64,000 nt of DNA from Achatina immaculata (lineage: Eukaryota > Mollusca > Gastropoda > Stylommatophora > Achatinidae): the NCBI GenBank assembly GCA_009760885.1, contig CM019696.1, positions 43,198,221 to 43,262,220 of the forward strand, written 5' to 3'. Shown one piece after another: positions 23,285 to 35,350 of this stretch. Every line of letters begins with the position of its first letter. Position 1 is the first letter of the stretch. A program made the translations under genes and the position numbers. The notes below the pieces were generated by a model that was not told where the DNA came from, made no database searches, and saw only the letters and a list, made by a program, of their open reading frames with translations.

Positions 23285-25340
23285 CTGGAAAGTTACTGGT
23301 TGTCGTAACGATTGTACCCTGGAAAGTTACTAATTGTCCTAATGATTGTACCCTGGAAAGTTACTAATTGTCCTAATGATTGTACCCTGGAAAGTTACTA
23401 ATTGTCCTAATGATTGTACCCTGGAAAATTACTAATTGTCCTAATGATTATAAACTGGAAAGTTACTAATTGTCCTAATGATTGTACCCTGGAAAGTTAC
23501 TAATTGTCCTAATGATTGTACCCTGGAAAGTTACTAATTGGCTTATGATTGTACCCTGGAAAGTTACTAATTGTCCTAATGATTGTACCCTGGAAAGTTA
23601 CTAATTGTCCTAATGATTGTACCCTGGAAAGTTACTAATTGTCCTAATGATTGTACCCTGGAAAGTTACTAATTGTCCTAATGATTGTACCCTGGAAAGT
23701 TACTAATTGTCCTAATGATTGTGCCCTGGAAAGTTACTAATTGTCCTAATGATTGTACCCTGGAAAGTTACTAATTGTCCTAATGATTGTACCCTGGAAA
23801 GTTACTAATTGTCCTAATGATTGTACCCTGGAAAGTTACTAATTGTCCTAATGATTGTACCCTGGAAAGTTACTAATTGTCCTAATGATTGTACTCTGGA
23901 AAGTTACTGGTTGTCGTAACGATTGTACCCTGGAAAGTTACTAATTGTCCTAATGACTGTACCCTGGAAAGTTACTGGTTATCGTGACGATTGTACCCTG
24001 GAAAGTTACTAATTGTCCTAACGATCGTACCCTGGAAAGTTACTAATTGTCCTAATGACTGTACCCTGGAAGGTTACTAATTGTCCTAATGACTGTACCC
24101 TGGAAATTTACTAATTGTCCTAATGATTGTACCCTGGAAAGTTACTAATTGTCCTAATGATTGTACCCTGGAAAGTTACTAATTGTCCTAATGATTGTAC
24201 CCTGGAAAGTTACTAATTGGCTTATGATTGTACCCTGGAAAGTTACTAATTGTCCTAATGATTGTACCCTGGAAAGTTACTAATTGTCCTAATGATTGTA
24301 CCCTGGAAAGTTACTAATTGTCCTAATGATTGTACCTGGAAAGTTACTAATTGTCCTAATGATTGTACCCTGGAAAGTTACTAATTGTCCTAATGATTGT
24401 GCCCTGGAAAGTTACTAATTGTCCTAATGATTGTACCCTGGAAAGTTACTAATTGTCCTAATGATTGTACCCTGGAAAGTTACTAATTGTCCTAATGATT
24501 GTACCCTGGAAAGTTACTAATTGTCCTAATGATTGTACCCTGGAAAGTTACTAATTGTCCTAATGATTGTACTCTGGAAAGTTACTGGTTGTCGTAACGA
24601 TTGTACCCTGGAAAGTTACTAATTGTCCTAATGACTGTACCCTGGAAAGTTACTGGTTATCGTGACGATTGTACCCTGGAAAGTTACTAATTGTCCTAAC
24701 GATCGTACCCTGGAAAGTTACTAATTGTCCTAATGACTGTACCCTGGAAGGTTACTAATTGTCCTAATGACTGTACCCTGGAAATTTACTAATTGTCCTA
24801 ATGATTGTACCCTGGAAAGTTACTAATTGTCCTAATGACTGTACCCTGGAAAGTTACTGGTTGTCGTAACGATTGTACCCTGGAAAGTTACTAATTGTCC
24901 TAATGACTGTACCCTGGAAAGTTACTAATTGTCCTAATGACTGTACCCTGAAAAGTTACTAATTGTCCTAATGACTGTACCCTGGAAAGTTACTAATTGT
25001 CCTAATGATTGTACCCTGGAAAGTTACTAATTGTACTAATGATTGTACCCTGGAAAGTTACTAATTGTCCTAATGACTGTACCCTGGAAAGTTACTAATT
25101 GTCCTAATGACTGTACCCTGGAAAGTTACTAATTGTCCTAATGATTGTACCCTGGAAAGTTACTAATTGTCCTAATGATTGTACCCTGGAAAGTTACTAA
25201 TTGTCCTAATGACTGTACCCTGGAACGTTACTGGTTGTCCTAACTACTGTACCCTGGAAAGTTACTGGTTGTCCTAATGACTGTACCCTGGAAAGTTACT
25301 GGTTGTCCTAATGACGGTACCCTGGAAAGTTACTGGTTGA
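23285..25340. repeat. 34-bp minisatellite, about 60 units, 678-bp higher-order blocks
   Basis: Units are TGTACCCTGGAAAGTTACTA plus ATTGTCCTAATGAT. Diagnostic variants recur about 678 bp apart: TACTCTGG at 23892 and 24570, and the shortened TTGGCTTATG unit at 23539 and 24218. A block of about 20 units has therefore been duplicated as a whole. Confidence 0.96.
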
Positions 25341-26202
25341 CTCTTGTGTCAGTATACAGGTGGACTGTTGTATCAGTATACAGGTGGACTGTTGTATCAG
25401 TATACAGGTAGACTGTTGTATCAGTATACAGGTGGACTCTTGTGTCAGTATACAGGTGGACTGTTGTATCAGTATACAGGTGGACTGTTGTGTCAGTATA
25501 CAGGTGGGCTCTTGTGTCAGTATACAGGTAGGCTCTTGTGTCAGTATACAGGTGGGTTCTTGTGCCAGTATACAAGTGGGTTCTGTGTCAGTATACATGT
25601 GGACTCTTGTTTCAGTATATATGTGTGCTCTTGTGTCAGTATACAGGTGGGTTCTTGTGCCAGTATACAGGTGGGTTCTGTGTCAGTATACAGTTGGGTT
25701 CTGTGTCAGTATACAGGTGGGTTCTTGTGTCAGTATACAGGTGGGTTCTGTGCCAGTATACAGGTTGGTTCTTGTGCCAGTATACAGGTGGGCTCTTGTG
25801 TCAGTATACAGTTGGGCTCTTATGTCAGTATACAGGTGGACTGTTGTGTCAGTATACAGGTGGGCTCTTGTGTCAGTATACAGGTAGGCTCTTGTGTCAG
25901 TATACAGGTGGGTTCTTGTGCCAGTATACAAGTGGGTTCTGTGTCAGTATACATGTGGACTCTTGTTTCAGTATATATGTGTGCTCTTGTGTCAGTATAC
26001 AGGTGGGTTCTTGTGCCAGTATACAGGTGGGTTCTGTGTCAGTATACAGTTGGGTTCTGTGTCAGTATACAGGTGGGTTCTTGTGTCAGTATACAGGTGG
26101 GTTCTGTGCCAGTATACAGGTTGGTTCTTGTGCCAGTATACAGGTGGGCTCTTGTGTCAGTATACAGTTGGGCTCTTATGTCAGTATACAGGTGGACTCA
26201 CT
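25341..26202. repeat. 22/24-bp minisatellite, 356-bp higher-order duplication
   Basis: Units TCAGTATACAGGTGGGTTCT with or without two extra bases (24 or 22 bp). Variant TACAAGTGGGTTCTG occurs at 25571 and 25927, and the surrounding variant order is repeated, giving a 356-bp block. Frames of up to 317 codons on the plus strand are artefacts of the array. Confidence 0.96.
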
Positions 26203-26735
26203 GTTCTGCGCTCCATATACGGTCCTCTCTTCAGAGATCGCTCTGTTTTTCTTACACAAGTTTAGTTTTTGACGGTAAGCATGCATGGAACTGCTAAATG
26301 TATGAATACATACCAAGCCACTGCAGCAAAGCTGGGTTAACAAAATGTAAGAATATTCAAAACAAAACTAGGGACAACTTTTTAACGAGCACACAGTTGT
26401 GATGTTTTGCTTTATATCATAATTATGCACAAACATACACGCCAAAGACAAGTTTTTTTTTCAGACATGATCGTGTCCCCCCTCTGACAGAAGAAGAAGA
26501 AGAAGAAGAAGAAGAAGAAGACAAACACTAAATACGGCTAGTACAAACAGGAATATATTTTCAGATAAGAAATGTACCATCTCCTAATATGTGTATGTAT
26601 ACCCAAACATTGGACAAACACTACATACGACTTTCAGATATGTGCCTAGTGTATTTTCATGTTGCTTTTCTATAAACTATATTCGGGTCAAGCCATAAGT
26701 CTAATCCGCTGTATGAGCGAACCAGCATATGCTCT
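26203..26735. other. Spacer with (GAA)n microsatellite
   Basis: Single-copy sequence. AGA/GAA repeat at about 26488-26520. The 15-mer AGCACACAGTTGTGA near 26380 also occurs, inverted, near 36690 at the end of GIY-YIG copy 2, so an old element end may lie here. Otherwise nothing is supported. Confidence 0.5.
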
Positions 26736-28030
26736 TGTAGAATGATTATGTTCTCTTGTAGAATGATTATTTTCTCTTGTGGAATGATTGTGTTCTCTTG
26801 TAGAATGATTATTTTCTCTTGTGGAATGATTGTGTTCTCTTGTAGAATGATTATTTTCTCTTGTGGAATGATTGTGTTCTCTTGTAGAATGATTATTTTC
26901 TCTTGTGGAATGATTGTGTTCTCTTGTAGAATGATTATTTTCTCTTGTAGAATGATTATGTTCTCTTGTAGAATGATTATTTTCTCTTGTGGAATGATTG
27001 TGTTCTCTTATATAATGATTATGTTCTCTTGTAGAATGATTATTTTCTCTTGTGGAATGATTGTGTTCTCTTATATAATGATTATGTTCTCTTGTAGAAT
27101 GATTATTTTCTCTTGTGGAATGATTGTGTCTCTTGTAGAATGATTATTTTCTCTTGTGGAATGATTGTGTTCTCTTGTAGAATGATTATTTTCTCTTGTA
27201 GAATGATTATGTTCTCTTGTAGAATGATTATTTTCTCTTGTGGAATGATTGTGTTCTCTTATATAATGATTATGTTCTCTTGTAGAATGATTATTTTCTC
27301 TTGTGGAATGATTGTGTTCTCTTATATAATGATTATGTTCTCTTGTAGAATGATTATTTTCTCTTGTGGAATGATTGTGTTCTCTTATAGAATGATTATG
27401 TTCTCTTGTAGAATGATTATTTTCTCTTGTGGAATGATTGTGTTCTCTTATAGAATGATTATGTTCTCTTGTAGAATGATTATGTTCTCTTGTAGAATGA
27501 TTATTTTCTCTTGTAGAATGATTATGTTCTCTTGTAGAATGATTATTTTCTCTTGTGGAATGATTGTGTTCTCTTATATAATGATTATGTTCTCTTGTAG
27601 AATGATTATTTTCTCTTGTGGAATGATTGTGTTCTCTTATATAATGATTATGTTCTCTTGTAGAATGATTATTTTCTCTTGTGGAATGATTGTTCTCTTG
27701 TAGAATGATTAGTTCTCTTGTAGAATGATTATTTTCTCTTGTGGAATGATTGTGTTCTCTTATAGAATGATTATGTTCTCTTGTAGAATGATTATGTTCT
27801 CTTGTAGAATGATTATTTTCTCTTGTAGAATAATTATGTTCTCTTGTAGAGTGATTATATTCTTCTGTAGAGTGAGTATTTTCTCCTTTAGAATGATTAT
27901 ATTCTTCTTAAGAATGATTACTTTCTATTGTCGAATGATCGTGTTCTCTTGTAGAATGATCATGTTATCCTGTAGAAAGATCATGTTCTAGAGTGATTAT
28001 GTTCTCTTACAGAATGATTACTCTCTTATA
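26736..28030. repeat. 21-bp minisatellite, about 61 units
   Basis: Units TTATGTTCTCTTGTAGAATG plus A, in several variants (TAGAATG, TGGAATG, ATATAATG) arranged in recurring triplets of 63 bp. The right edge from 27840 is degenerate. MIIFSCR-type frames are array translations. Confidence 0.96.
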
Positions 28031-28122
28031 GAATGATTATGAAACAATGAGAACTACGCAGATAAGAATTATGAAAAACACGTCGGAATATACATTGAAT
28101 TACCATTTTCCTAACATCTGGC

Positions 28123-28595
28123 TTCATGTGGACAGTAGAAGTTATCGCAAACATGTCACTTGATGTGGACAGTAAAAGTTATCATAAACATGTTGCTTGA
28201 TGTGGACAGTAAAAGTTATCATAAACATGTCTCTTGATGTGGACAGTAAAAGTTATCATAAACATGTTGCTTGATGTGGTCAGTAAAAGTTATCATAAAC
28301 ATGTCGTTTGATGTGGACAGTAAAAGTTATCATAAACATGTTACTTCATGTGGACAATAAAAGTTATTGTAAGCATGTCGCTTGATGTGGACAGTAAAAG
28401 TTATCATAAACATGTCGCTTGATGTGGACAGTAAAAGTTATCATAAACATGTCGTTTGATGTGGACAGTAAAAGTTATCATAAACATGTCGCGTGATGTG
28501 GACAGTAAAAGTTATCATAAACATGTTGCTTGATGTGGACAGTAAAAGTTATCGTAAACATGTCGCTTGATGTGGACAGTAAAAGATATCCGTGA
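28123..28595. repeat. 37-bp minisatellite, about 13 units
   Basis: Units GATGTGGACAGTAAAAGTTA then TCATAAACATGTCGCTT at 37-bp spacing. Confidence 0.95.
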
Positions 28596-28960
28596 CACTT
28601 TGTGGCAAGAAATCATAAGGCCTTAATGTGAAAACAACTGTAGCTAGGAAACTAAACTTTTATGAGAGGGCGGAGTTGAGATGAAGGAAGGTAGCCTATA
28701 CAGAGTGTGAGTAAACAGTACAACATGGTAGTTCAGAAATCCAAGGCATAAAATAATCATGTTCAAGCAGGGGCTGTATTGATTATTTTGTTATGTGTCT
28801 CTGACACAGCATAATCGTGAACTATTGTCCACATGAATTTGAAATTTACATAAGCAGATCAGTCAAGCGTTAAATGTGCATAAGTTTTGTCAATATGCTT
28901 TTCCTGACAAAATTCATGACAGCATCAGAGCAATGTGTGGCTGTTTGTTTTCATGACATC
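28596..28960. other. Spacer, nothing recognised
   Basis: Single-copy sequence without a supported frame. Confidence 0.5.
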
Positions 28961-29185
28961 CTATAAATGATGTGTTCTTGTCTTCATGACAACCTCAGAG
29001 TGAATTGTGAAGGAAATGTATTACTTCATAACCAACTCTAAATGATATGTGAAGGATTGTATTACTTCATAACCAACTCTAAGAGATATGTGAAGGATTG
29101 TATTACTTCATAACCAACTCTAAGTGATATGTGAAGGATTGTATTACTTCATAACCAACTCTAAGAGATATGTGAAAGATTGCAT
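28961..29185. repeat. 41-bp minisatellite, about 5 units
   Basis: Units GGATTGTATTACTTCATAAC then CAACTCTAAGTGATATGTGA. The unit is clearly related to the 40-bp unit at 31772-33060 (shared TATTACTTCAT and GTGATATGTG at matching positions). Confidence 0.9.
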
Positions 29186-29239
29186 TGAGGCGTGCGGGTT
29201 ATAAACAGGAAGAGGGTGAAGAGTGATGCTGAGTGGAGG

Positions 29240-29715
29240 TAAGACTTTGCAGACAGAGTGGATAATAGGACTTTACAGAGTGGATAGTAGAATCATGATT
29301 TTTTAGACAGAGTGGATAGCAGGACTTTACAGAGTGGGTAGTAGGACTTTGCAGACAGAGTGGGTAGTAGATCCAGGACTTTGCAGACAGCGTAGGTAGT
29401 AGGACTTTGCAGACAGAGTGGGTAGTAGGACTTTGCAGACAGAGTGGGTAGTAGATCCAGGACTTTGCAGACAGCGTAGGTAGTAGGACTTTGCAGACAG
29501 AGTGGGTAGTAGATCCAGGACTTTGCAGACAGCGTAGGTAGTAGGACTTTGTAGACAGAGTGGGTAGTAGGATCATGACTTTGCAGACAGAGTGGGTAGT
29601 AGGACTTTACAGACAGAGTGGGTAGACAGTGTAGGTAGTGGGATTTTGCAGACAGAGGGGTAGTAGGACCAGGACTTTGGAGACAGAGTGGGTAGTAGTA
29701 CGAACACATATTGTA
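29240..29715. repeat. 26/32-bp compound minisatellite
   Basis: GGACTTTGCAGACAGAGTGG followed by GTAGTA, or by GTAGTAGATCCA, alternate to give a 58-bp higher-order unit in the centre (29345-29560). The minus-strand frame of 178 codons is an artefact. Confidence 0.93.
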
Positions 29716-29784
29716 GAAGGACTTGGTAGTAGGACTATCGATCTGTGACTTCTTGAGAGTTATGACATGTTCTGGCGTTGTTTG

Positions 29785-29950
29785 CCTAAACTTTACTAAA
29801 CTGTTCAACCGTATGACCCGCTTAAACATTACTAAAGTGTTTAACCATATGACCCGCCTAAATTTTACTAAACTGTTTAACCGTATGACCTGCCTAAACT
29901 GTTTAACCGTATGACCCGCCTAAACTTTACTAAAGTGTTTAACCTTGTGT
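29785..29950. repeat. 36-bp minisatellite, about 5 units
   Basis: CTAAACTTTACTAAACTGTT then TAACCGTATGACCCGC. One unit is shortened. Confidence 0.9.
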
Positions 29951-30261
29951 CCCTTCCCGTGTCGTAGATCAAAGCAGACTCATTCTCTCTGGTTCTCCTC
30001 GCCCCTGCACAAAAATAATAAATAAAATAAACGTGAAATATAGAGGAAGAGCCTGGTTTCTTGTGCACTTATACAAACATGTCGGCAATTTAGCCAGAAA
30101 CTCTGAAGTGAACACGCTACTGTTACCTAGCTTTCCTCATCTCTGAACTTCTTCTATCAATTTACAACAGCCATGTGATTCTGGCCCTAGATTTTAAAAA
30201 AATCGTTCTAAACAGCTCTGTACAGCTAATAACACAATATTTCTGCCACATCATAGAATAT

Positions 30262-30560
30262 TCAAACATAGCAATCTCCACCTAACAAACATAGTAATCT
30301 CCACCTAACAAACATAGTAATCTCCACCTAACAAACATAGTAATCTCCACCTAACAAACATAGTAATCTCCACCTAACAAACATAGTAATCTCCACCTAA
30401 CAAACATAGTAATCTTCACCTAACAAGAATAGTGATCTCCACCTAACTAACATAGTAATCTTCACCTAACAAGAATAGTAATCTCCACATAACAAGCATA
30501 TTAATCTCCACCTAACTAACATAGTAATCTCCACCTAACTAACATAGTTAGAGTTATCTC
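30262..30560. repeat. 23-bp minisatellite, about 12 units
   Basis: CACCTAACAAACATAGTAAT plus CTC, near-identical on the left and degenerate on the right. Confidence 0.94.
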
Positions 30561-31771
30561 CAGCTTACAGAGTAATCTCCTCTAAACACACATCAACAAC
30601 AGGAAACTCCAAAGTTACACTATACAGCGAGTGTCCTTGTAGTTGGAAATAGCTACATTAAACTCTTTAAAAACACCAGTCCTCCGTTAAACTAGACAGA
30701 GTTTATATGTGATAAAAACTATTACATGAAAAAAGAACTGGTATCATCAGTGGCCAAACACCTGTGGAAATACTGAAGATGGGATCGAAGCACTTATGGT
30801 CTAATCGTCCCATGTGCAATGAGGATGATCCATCGACTAACTGAGTTAAATGAAAAGTTCAAATGCTCAAAGTTAGACTCAGACGTCACTGCATTCAGAA
30901 CAACCCCTTATATGCTCCCCCGCATGCCGCAGCTTCTATCCAAGAGTTGTTTGCTAATAGATCCCATCAAATGTTGGTTGTTTACCATGAGTTTTCTGGC
31001 ACACAGTTCAGATTTCCTGTCAGCGCTCATAATTTGTCCTAGCTCCAGCAACCTCTTCACTTTCTTCCATTCCCACCCTTCATTTTCCTGCAATGCAAAA
31101 TGTACCTGACCCACAAAAGAATATAAAATAATCTCGACGACCAAGTGGTCTCTATCTCCATGTGGTCGAACCTACGTCACCATATTTGACAAATGAAAGT
31201 ATCTCGTCGCTATATGTGGCAAATGAATGTACCACGTCTCCATATTTGAGAAATGAAAGTATCAAGATATTGGTTCTATAGTTTCTTCTAAATCACTGGC
31301 GAATTATCTAAACTAGAAGTAAATGCTAAATACAGTAAGCACTTCATAAAAGGTTATAAATCTCAGACCACGTAGCATATTTTAACTGAACGTCATATTA
31401 ATACTAGAAAGATACCCCTACAAAAGATCATGATCTTACACTGAAATAGCACAAAATAACAACGAGCATAATCACAACAAATATCCTAAATACATAATTT
31501 GGGTAACAGTACTGAAAGTAAATTTCTAACTTATATTCTTTTAGGGGATATGGGCTTACAGTATGTCACTGTCCGAACCTAGTTTACATGACATTGCTGT
31601 GAGAGTGGAAGGGAAATCACGCGATCTTAAGGTCCCAAACAGACGGAAGCAACATTCCGTTCAGCCGCTTCTTCACTTGTTCGAATTTACTTTGTTTCGT
31701 TGACATATAACAGATAATTTTATATGTATTGTATATACTGAGCAATGCCGCCCGCCAAACTGTCTCAGTTT
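30561..31771. other. 1.2-kb single-copy stretch, one possible exon-like frame
   Basis: The longest non-repetitive, non-transposon block. On the minus strand a 78-codon frame ends at 30908 (NEGWEWKKVKRLLELGQIM, then SADRKSELCARKLMV). On that strand it is preceded by TTTTGCATTGCAG, which could be a 3' splice site (near 31094). I recognise no family, so it may be a terminal exon of an unknown gene or chance. Three loose copies of a 33-bp repeat with AAATGAAAGTATC occur at 31180-31265. Confidence 0.35.
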
Positions 31772-33060
31772 TTGTGTCATGACAACCTCAAAGTTATGTG
31801 TGCTAGATTTATTATTTCACGACCACTTTCGAGTGATGTGTGCTAGATTAAATATTTCGTGACAGTCTCACAAGCATGTGTGCTAGATTTATTACTTCAT
31901 GACAGTCTCAGAGTGATGTGTGCTAGATGTATTATTTCATGACAGTCTCAGAGTGATGTGTGCTAGATTTATTATTTCATGACAGTCTCAGAGTGATATG
32001 TGCTAGATTTAATATTTCATGACAGTCTAAGAGTGATATGTGCTAGATGTATTACTTCATGACAGTCTCAGAGTGATGTGTGCTAGATTTATTATTTCAC
32101 GACCACTTTCGAGTGATGTGTGCTAGATTAAATATTTCGTGACAGTCTCACAAGCATGTGTGCTAGATTTATTACTTCATGACAGTCTCAGAGTGATGTG
32201 TGCTAGATGTATTATTTCATGACAGTCTCAGAGTGATGTGTGCTAGATTTATTATTTCATGACAGTCTCAGAGTGATATGTGCTAGATTTAATATTTCAT
32301 GACAGTCTAAGAGTGATATGTGCTAGATGTATTACTTCATGACAGTCTCAGAGTGATGTGTGCTAGATTTATTATTTCACGACCACTTTCGAGTGATGTG
32401 TGCTAGATTAAATATTTCGTGACAGTCTCACAAGCATGTGTGCTAGATTTATTACTTCATGACAGTCTCAGAGTGATGTGTGCTAGATGTATTACTTCAT
32501 GACAGTCTCAGAGTGATGTGTGCTAGATTTATTATTTCATGACAGTCTCAGAGTGATATGTGCTAGATTTAATATTTCATGACAGTCTAAGAGTGATATG
32601 TGCTAGATTTATTACTTCATGATAGTCTCAGAGTGATGTGTGCTAGATTTATTATTTCATGACAGTCCCAGAGTCATGTGTGCTAGATTTATTATTTTAT
32701 GACAGTCTAAGAGTGATGTGTGCTAGATTTATAATTTCATGACAGTCTCAGAGTGATATGTGCTAGATTTATTATTTCTTGACAGTCTTAGAGTGATATG
32801 TGCTAGATTTATTATTTCATGACAGTCTCAGTCATGTGTGCTGATTTATTATTTAGTGACAGTCTCAGAGCGATGCGTGCTAGATTTATTATTTCTGGAC
32901 GGTCTCAGAGTTATATGTGCTAGATTTATTATTTTATGACAATATGAGAGTGATTTGTGCTAGATTTAATAATTCGTAACAGTATGAGAGTGATGTGTCT
33001 AGATTTAATATTTTGTGACGTGTTGAGGATTTATTATTTCCTGATTCTCAGGGTATGTGT
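31772..33060. repeat. 40-bp minisatellite, about 32 units, 280-bp higher-order blocks
   Basis: Units GTGTGCTAGATTTATTATTT then CATGACAGTCTCAGAGTGAT. The variant GACCACTTTCGAGTG occurs at 31821, 32101 and 32381, exactly 280 bp (7 units) apart, with the neighbouring variant order preserved. The right end decays gradually. Confidence 0.97.
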
Positions 33061-33105
33061 GGTAAATTAGTGTTGTAATGTAATATTTCTATAACAATAT
33101 ATTTT

Positions 33106-33693
33106 AATAACTTCATAACTTCAATAATAACTTCAGATGGGAAATGCAGAACAGAAATTAGGAACAGAATAGGCCAAGCAAAGACTGCATTTCAGAGAAT
33201 GAGAAACAAATTATGCAACACATCATTATCAATGATTGTTAGAAAACGAGTCCTAAAATGCTATATTGAACCTATCTTGTTATATGGAAGTGAATCATGG
33301 ACAATAGGCAAGTCTGCACAAAAATCATTGGAAGGAGCAGAAATGTGGTTTATTAGAAGAATGTTGCGAATCCCCTGGACAGCAAAAACAACTAATGAAG
33401 AATGTTTGAGAAGAGCTGGAGAGACAAAAAAATCTTGTCAAAAAGATGAGAGAGAGACAATGTACTTTCATAGGACATGCAATGAGAAGAGGGGGCATTG
33501 AAAATATTATAACAACAGGAAAAATAGAAGGAAGAAGATCAAGAGGAAGACCAAGAGAAATGATACTGGACAGTCTGATGGGATGGTGCGAGAGGAGATC
33601 ACCAACTGAACTGATGGCCTGCATGAAGGATCGGGTACTCTGGAGAAGCATAATAGCCAACGCCAGTCGACACGGCACCTGATGATGATGATG
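33106..33693 (+). pseudogene. RTE 3' copy, 5'-truncated, one frameshift
   Basis: Plus-strand frame from about 33120: TSDGKCRTEIRNRIGQAKTA, then FQRMRNKLCNTSLSM, KRVLKCYIEPILLYGSESW, SAQKSLEGAEMWFIRRML and IPWTAKTTNEECLRRAGETK. A frameshift near 33430-33450 follows, then RERQCTFIGHAMRRGGIEN, GRRSRGRPREMILDSL and SRHGT before the stop at 33682. The 3' end is GATGATGATGATG. The 10-mer AATATATTTT at 33096-33105 and 33694-33703 is a candidate target duplication. About 95% of residues agree with the copy at 56478-57107 by eye. Confidence 0.9.
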
Positions 33694-33734
33694 AATATAT
33701 TTTGTGGGCAATATTATAACAATAAAATTGTAAC

Positions 33735-33925
33735 AATACTGAAGAAGATTGGCTGGTAAGAAAGATTAAACAGGGAAAACTTAAATATTTTGGATATATT
33801 AAACGTCATGATAATTTAGAGAAGACAATCTTGGAAGGATACATAATGGGAAAAAGAAAGAGAGGATGACCCAGGCGAAGATGGCTGCACGGCATCGTTG
33901 ATGATCTGCAGACGGACGTAACCCA
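33735..33925 (+). pseudogene. RTE C-terminal fragment
   Basis: Plus-strand peptides GKLKYFGYIKRHDNLEKTIL, EGYIMGKRKRG and RRRWLHGIVDDLQTDV, with one frame change. It is of the subtype at 20755-21035, different from the neighbouring 33106 copy. It runs directly into the CACTA-type simple array. Confidence 0.85.
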
Positions 33926-33934
33926 GCGACATAG

Positions 33935-34645
33935 ATCCAGAGCACTACACTACAAAACATCACACTACATCACACTACACTACACTATAATACACCACAT
34001 CACACAACATCACACTACACTACACTACACTACACTATACTACACCACATTAAACTACACTACATTAAACTACACCACACTACACTACATTAAACTACAC
34101 CACACTACACTACATTAAACTACACCACACTACACTACATTAAACTAAACCATACTACACTACATTAAACTACACCATACTACACCACAACACTCCATAT
34201 CACACCACACCACACCACAACACACCACACCACACTACACCACACTACACCACACCATTCTGCACTACACCACAACACTACAACACAGCACACCACACCA
34301 CACTACACCACACTACACCACACCATTCTGCACTACACCACAACACTACAACACACCACACCACACCACATTACACCACACTACACTACACCACACCATT
34401 CTGCACTACACCACAACACTACAACACACTACACTACACTGCACTATACCACATTACATTACATAACACTACACTACACTACACCACATTACGCTACACC
34501 ACAGTACATTACACTACACCACACCATATTACACTACAATACACCACACCACACTACACAACACTAAACTACACTACACTACACTACACTACACTACACT
34601 ACACTACACTACACCACACTACAGCAGACCACACTACAGTAAAAA
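33935..34645. repeat. CACTA/CACCA pentamer array
   Basis: About 700 bp of CACTACACTA and CACCACACTA pentamer combinations. Internal longer blocks occur, such as CATTCTGCACTACACCACAA recurring at about 34256, 34325 and 34398. It is too low in complexity to have a fixed period. Confidence 0.95.
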
Positions 34646-34818
34646 CACAGCACATACTTGGTGAAATGTTCAAAACGACAAAAATGTAATAGTTAACATA
34701 AGCAGTTAACTTTCTAAACTTTCTTAACTTTCTTATATCCAATGTCTAAATGTAAGGTTCAGGATATCCCGGGGGGAGGTGTCCAAACAGGTTTAATTAT
34801 TATTATTATAACGGGCAA

Positions 34819-34820
34819 CT

Positions 34821-34868
<48 letters not shown>

Positions 34869-35231
34869 CCTTAAGTGCCCAGGGCACATGGGGCTTCCGC
34901 AAGGGTTTTCCACAAATGCCTGTCCTTCGCCTTTTTTTCTGCTCTTGCCCAGGTGAGCCCTCTATTGCTCAACATCCTTTCTGTTGTTCTTCTCCATGTC
35001 TCTTTTGGTCTACCCTTACTTCTGTTCCTCTGTGGTGTCCATCTTAGTGCTATTTTTGGTAGTGAGTTCTCCGTCATTCGGAGCACATGTCCCAACCATC
35101 GCCAGCGTCTTTCTTCAATAATTGTTGTCAGTGGCTCCATCTGCATTTCTGCCAACAAGATGTTATTTCTTATGGTGTTTGGCCAAAATATTTTTCTAAT
35201 TCTTCGTAAACATTTAGTCTGGAAAGAATTC
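34819..35231 (-). pseudogene. LINE C-terminal insertion with (GA)n tail and 9-bp target duplication
   Basis: The minus-strand frame 35233-34871 reads FQTKCLRRIRKIFWPNTIRN, then RRWRWLGHVLRMTENSLPKI, ALRWTPQRNRSKGRPKETWR, RTTERML, KKAKDRHLWK and a stop. This is the C-terminal part typical of a LINE of a different family from the RTE copies. Immediately after the stop comes a (GA)n tail on the minus strand (34823-34865). AACGGGCAA occurs at 34810-34818 and 35232-35240 as a target-site duplication. The copy is 5'-truncated, but the remaining frame is uninterrupted, suggesting relative youth. Confidence 0.88.
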
Positions 35232-35350
35232 AACGGGCAATTTGGTTAACGTATATTGTTGAAACTGGTCTCAGATTAGGTGACCGCATTCAGAAACATC
35301 TGTACGATATCACCCAGCATGCTTCGAAACCAATCCCTAATCATTTCAAT

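Noticed and set aside
25344..26297. 317- and 244-codon open frames, Cys/Gln/Tyr-rich
   Set aside because: Frames follow the 22/24-bp array in every register, on both strands.
26360..26410. Possible element end sharing a 15-mer with the region near 36690
   Set aside because: Only one short exact match with loosely similar flanks; not enough to define an element.
26742..27991. Hydrophobic MIIFSCG-repeat frames, possibly membrane proteins
   Set aside because: 7-residue periodicity equals the 21-bp unit; no flanking unique coding sequence.
33935..34645. Telomeric or centromeric satellite
   Set aside because: The pentamer CACTA/CACCA is not a known metazoan telomere motif, and the tract is only 0.7 kb.
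34875..35249. Plus-strand 124-codon frame
   Set aside because: Antisense shadow of the LINE C-terminus on the minus strand.
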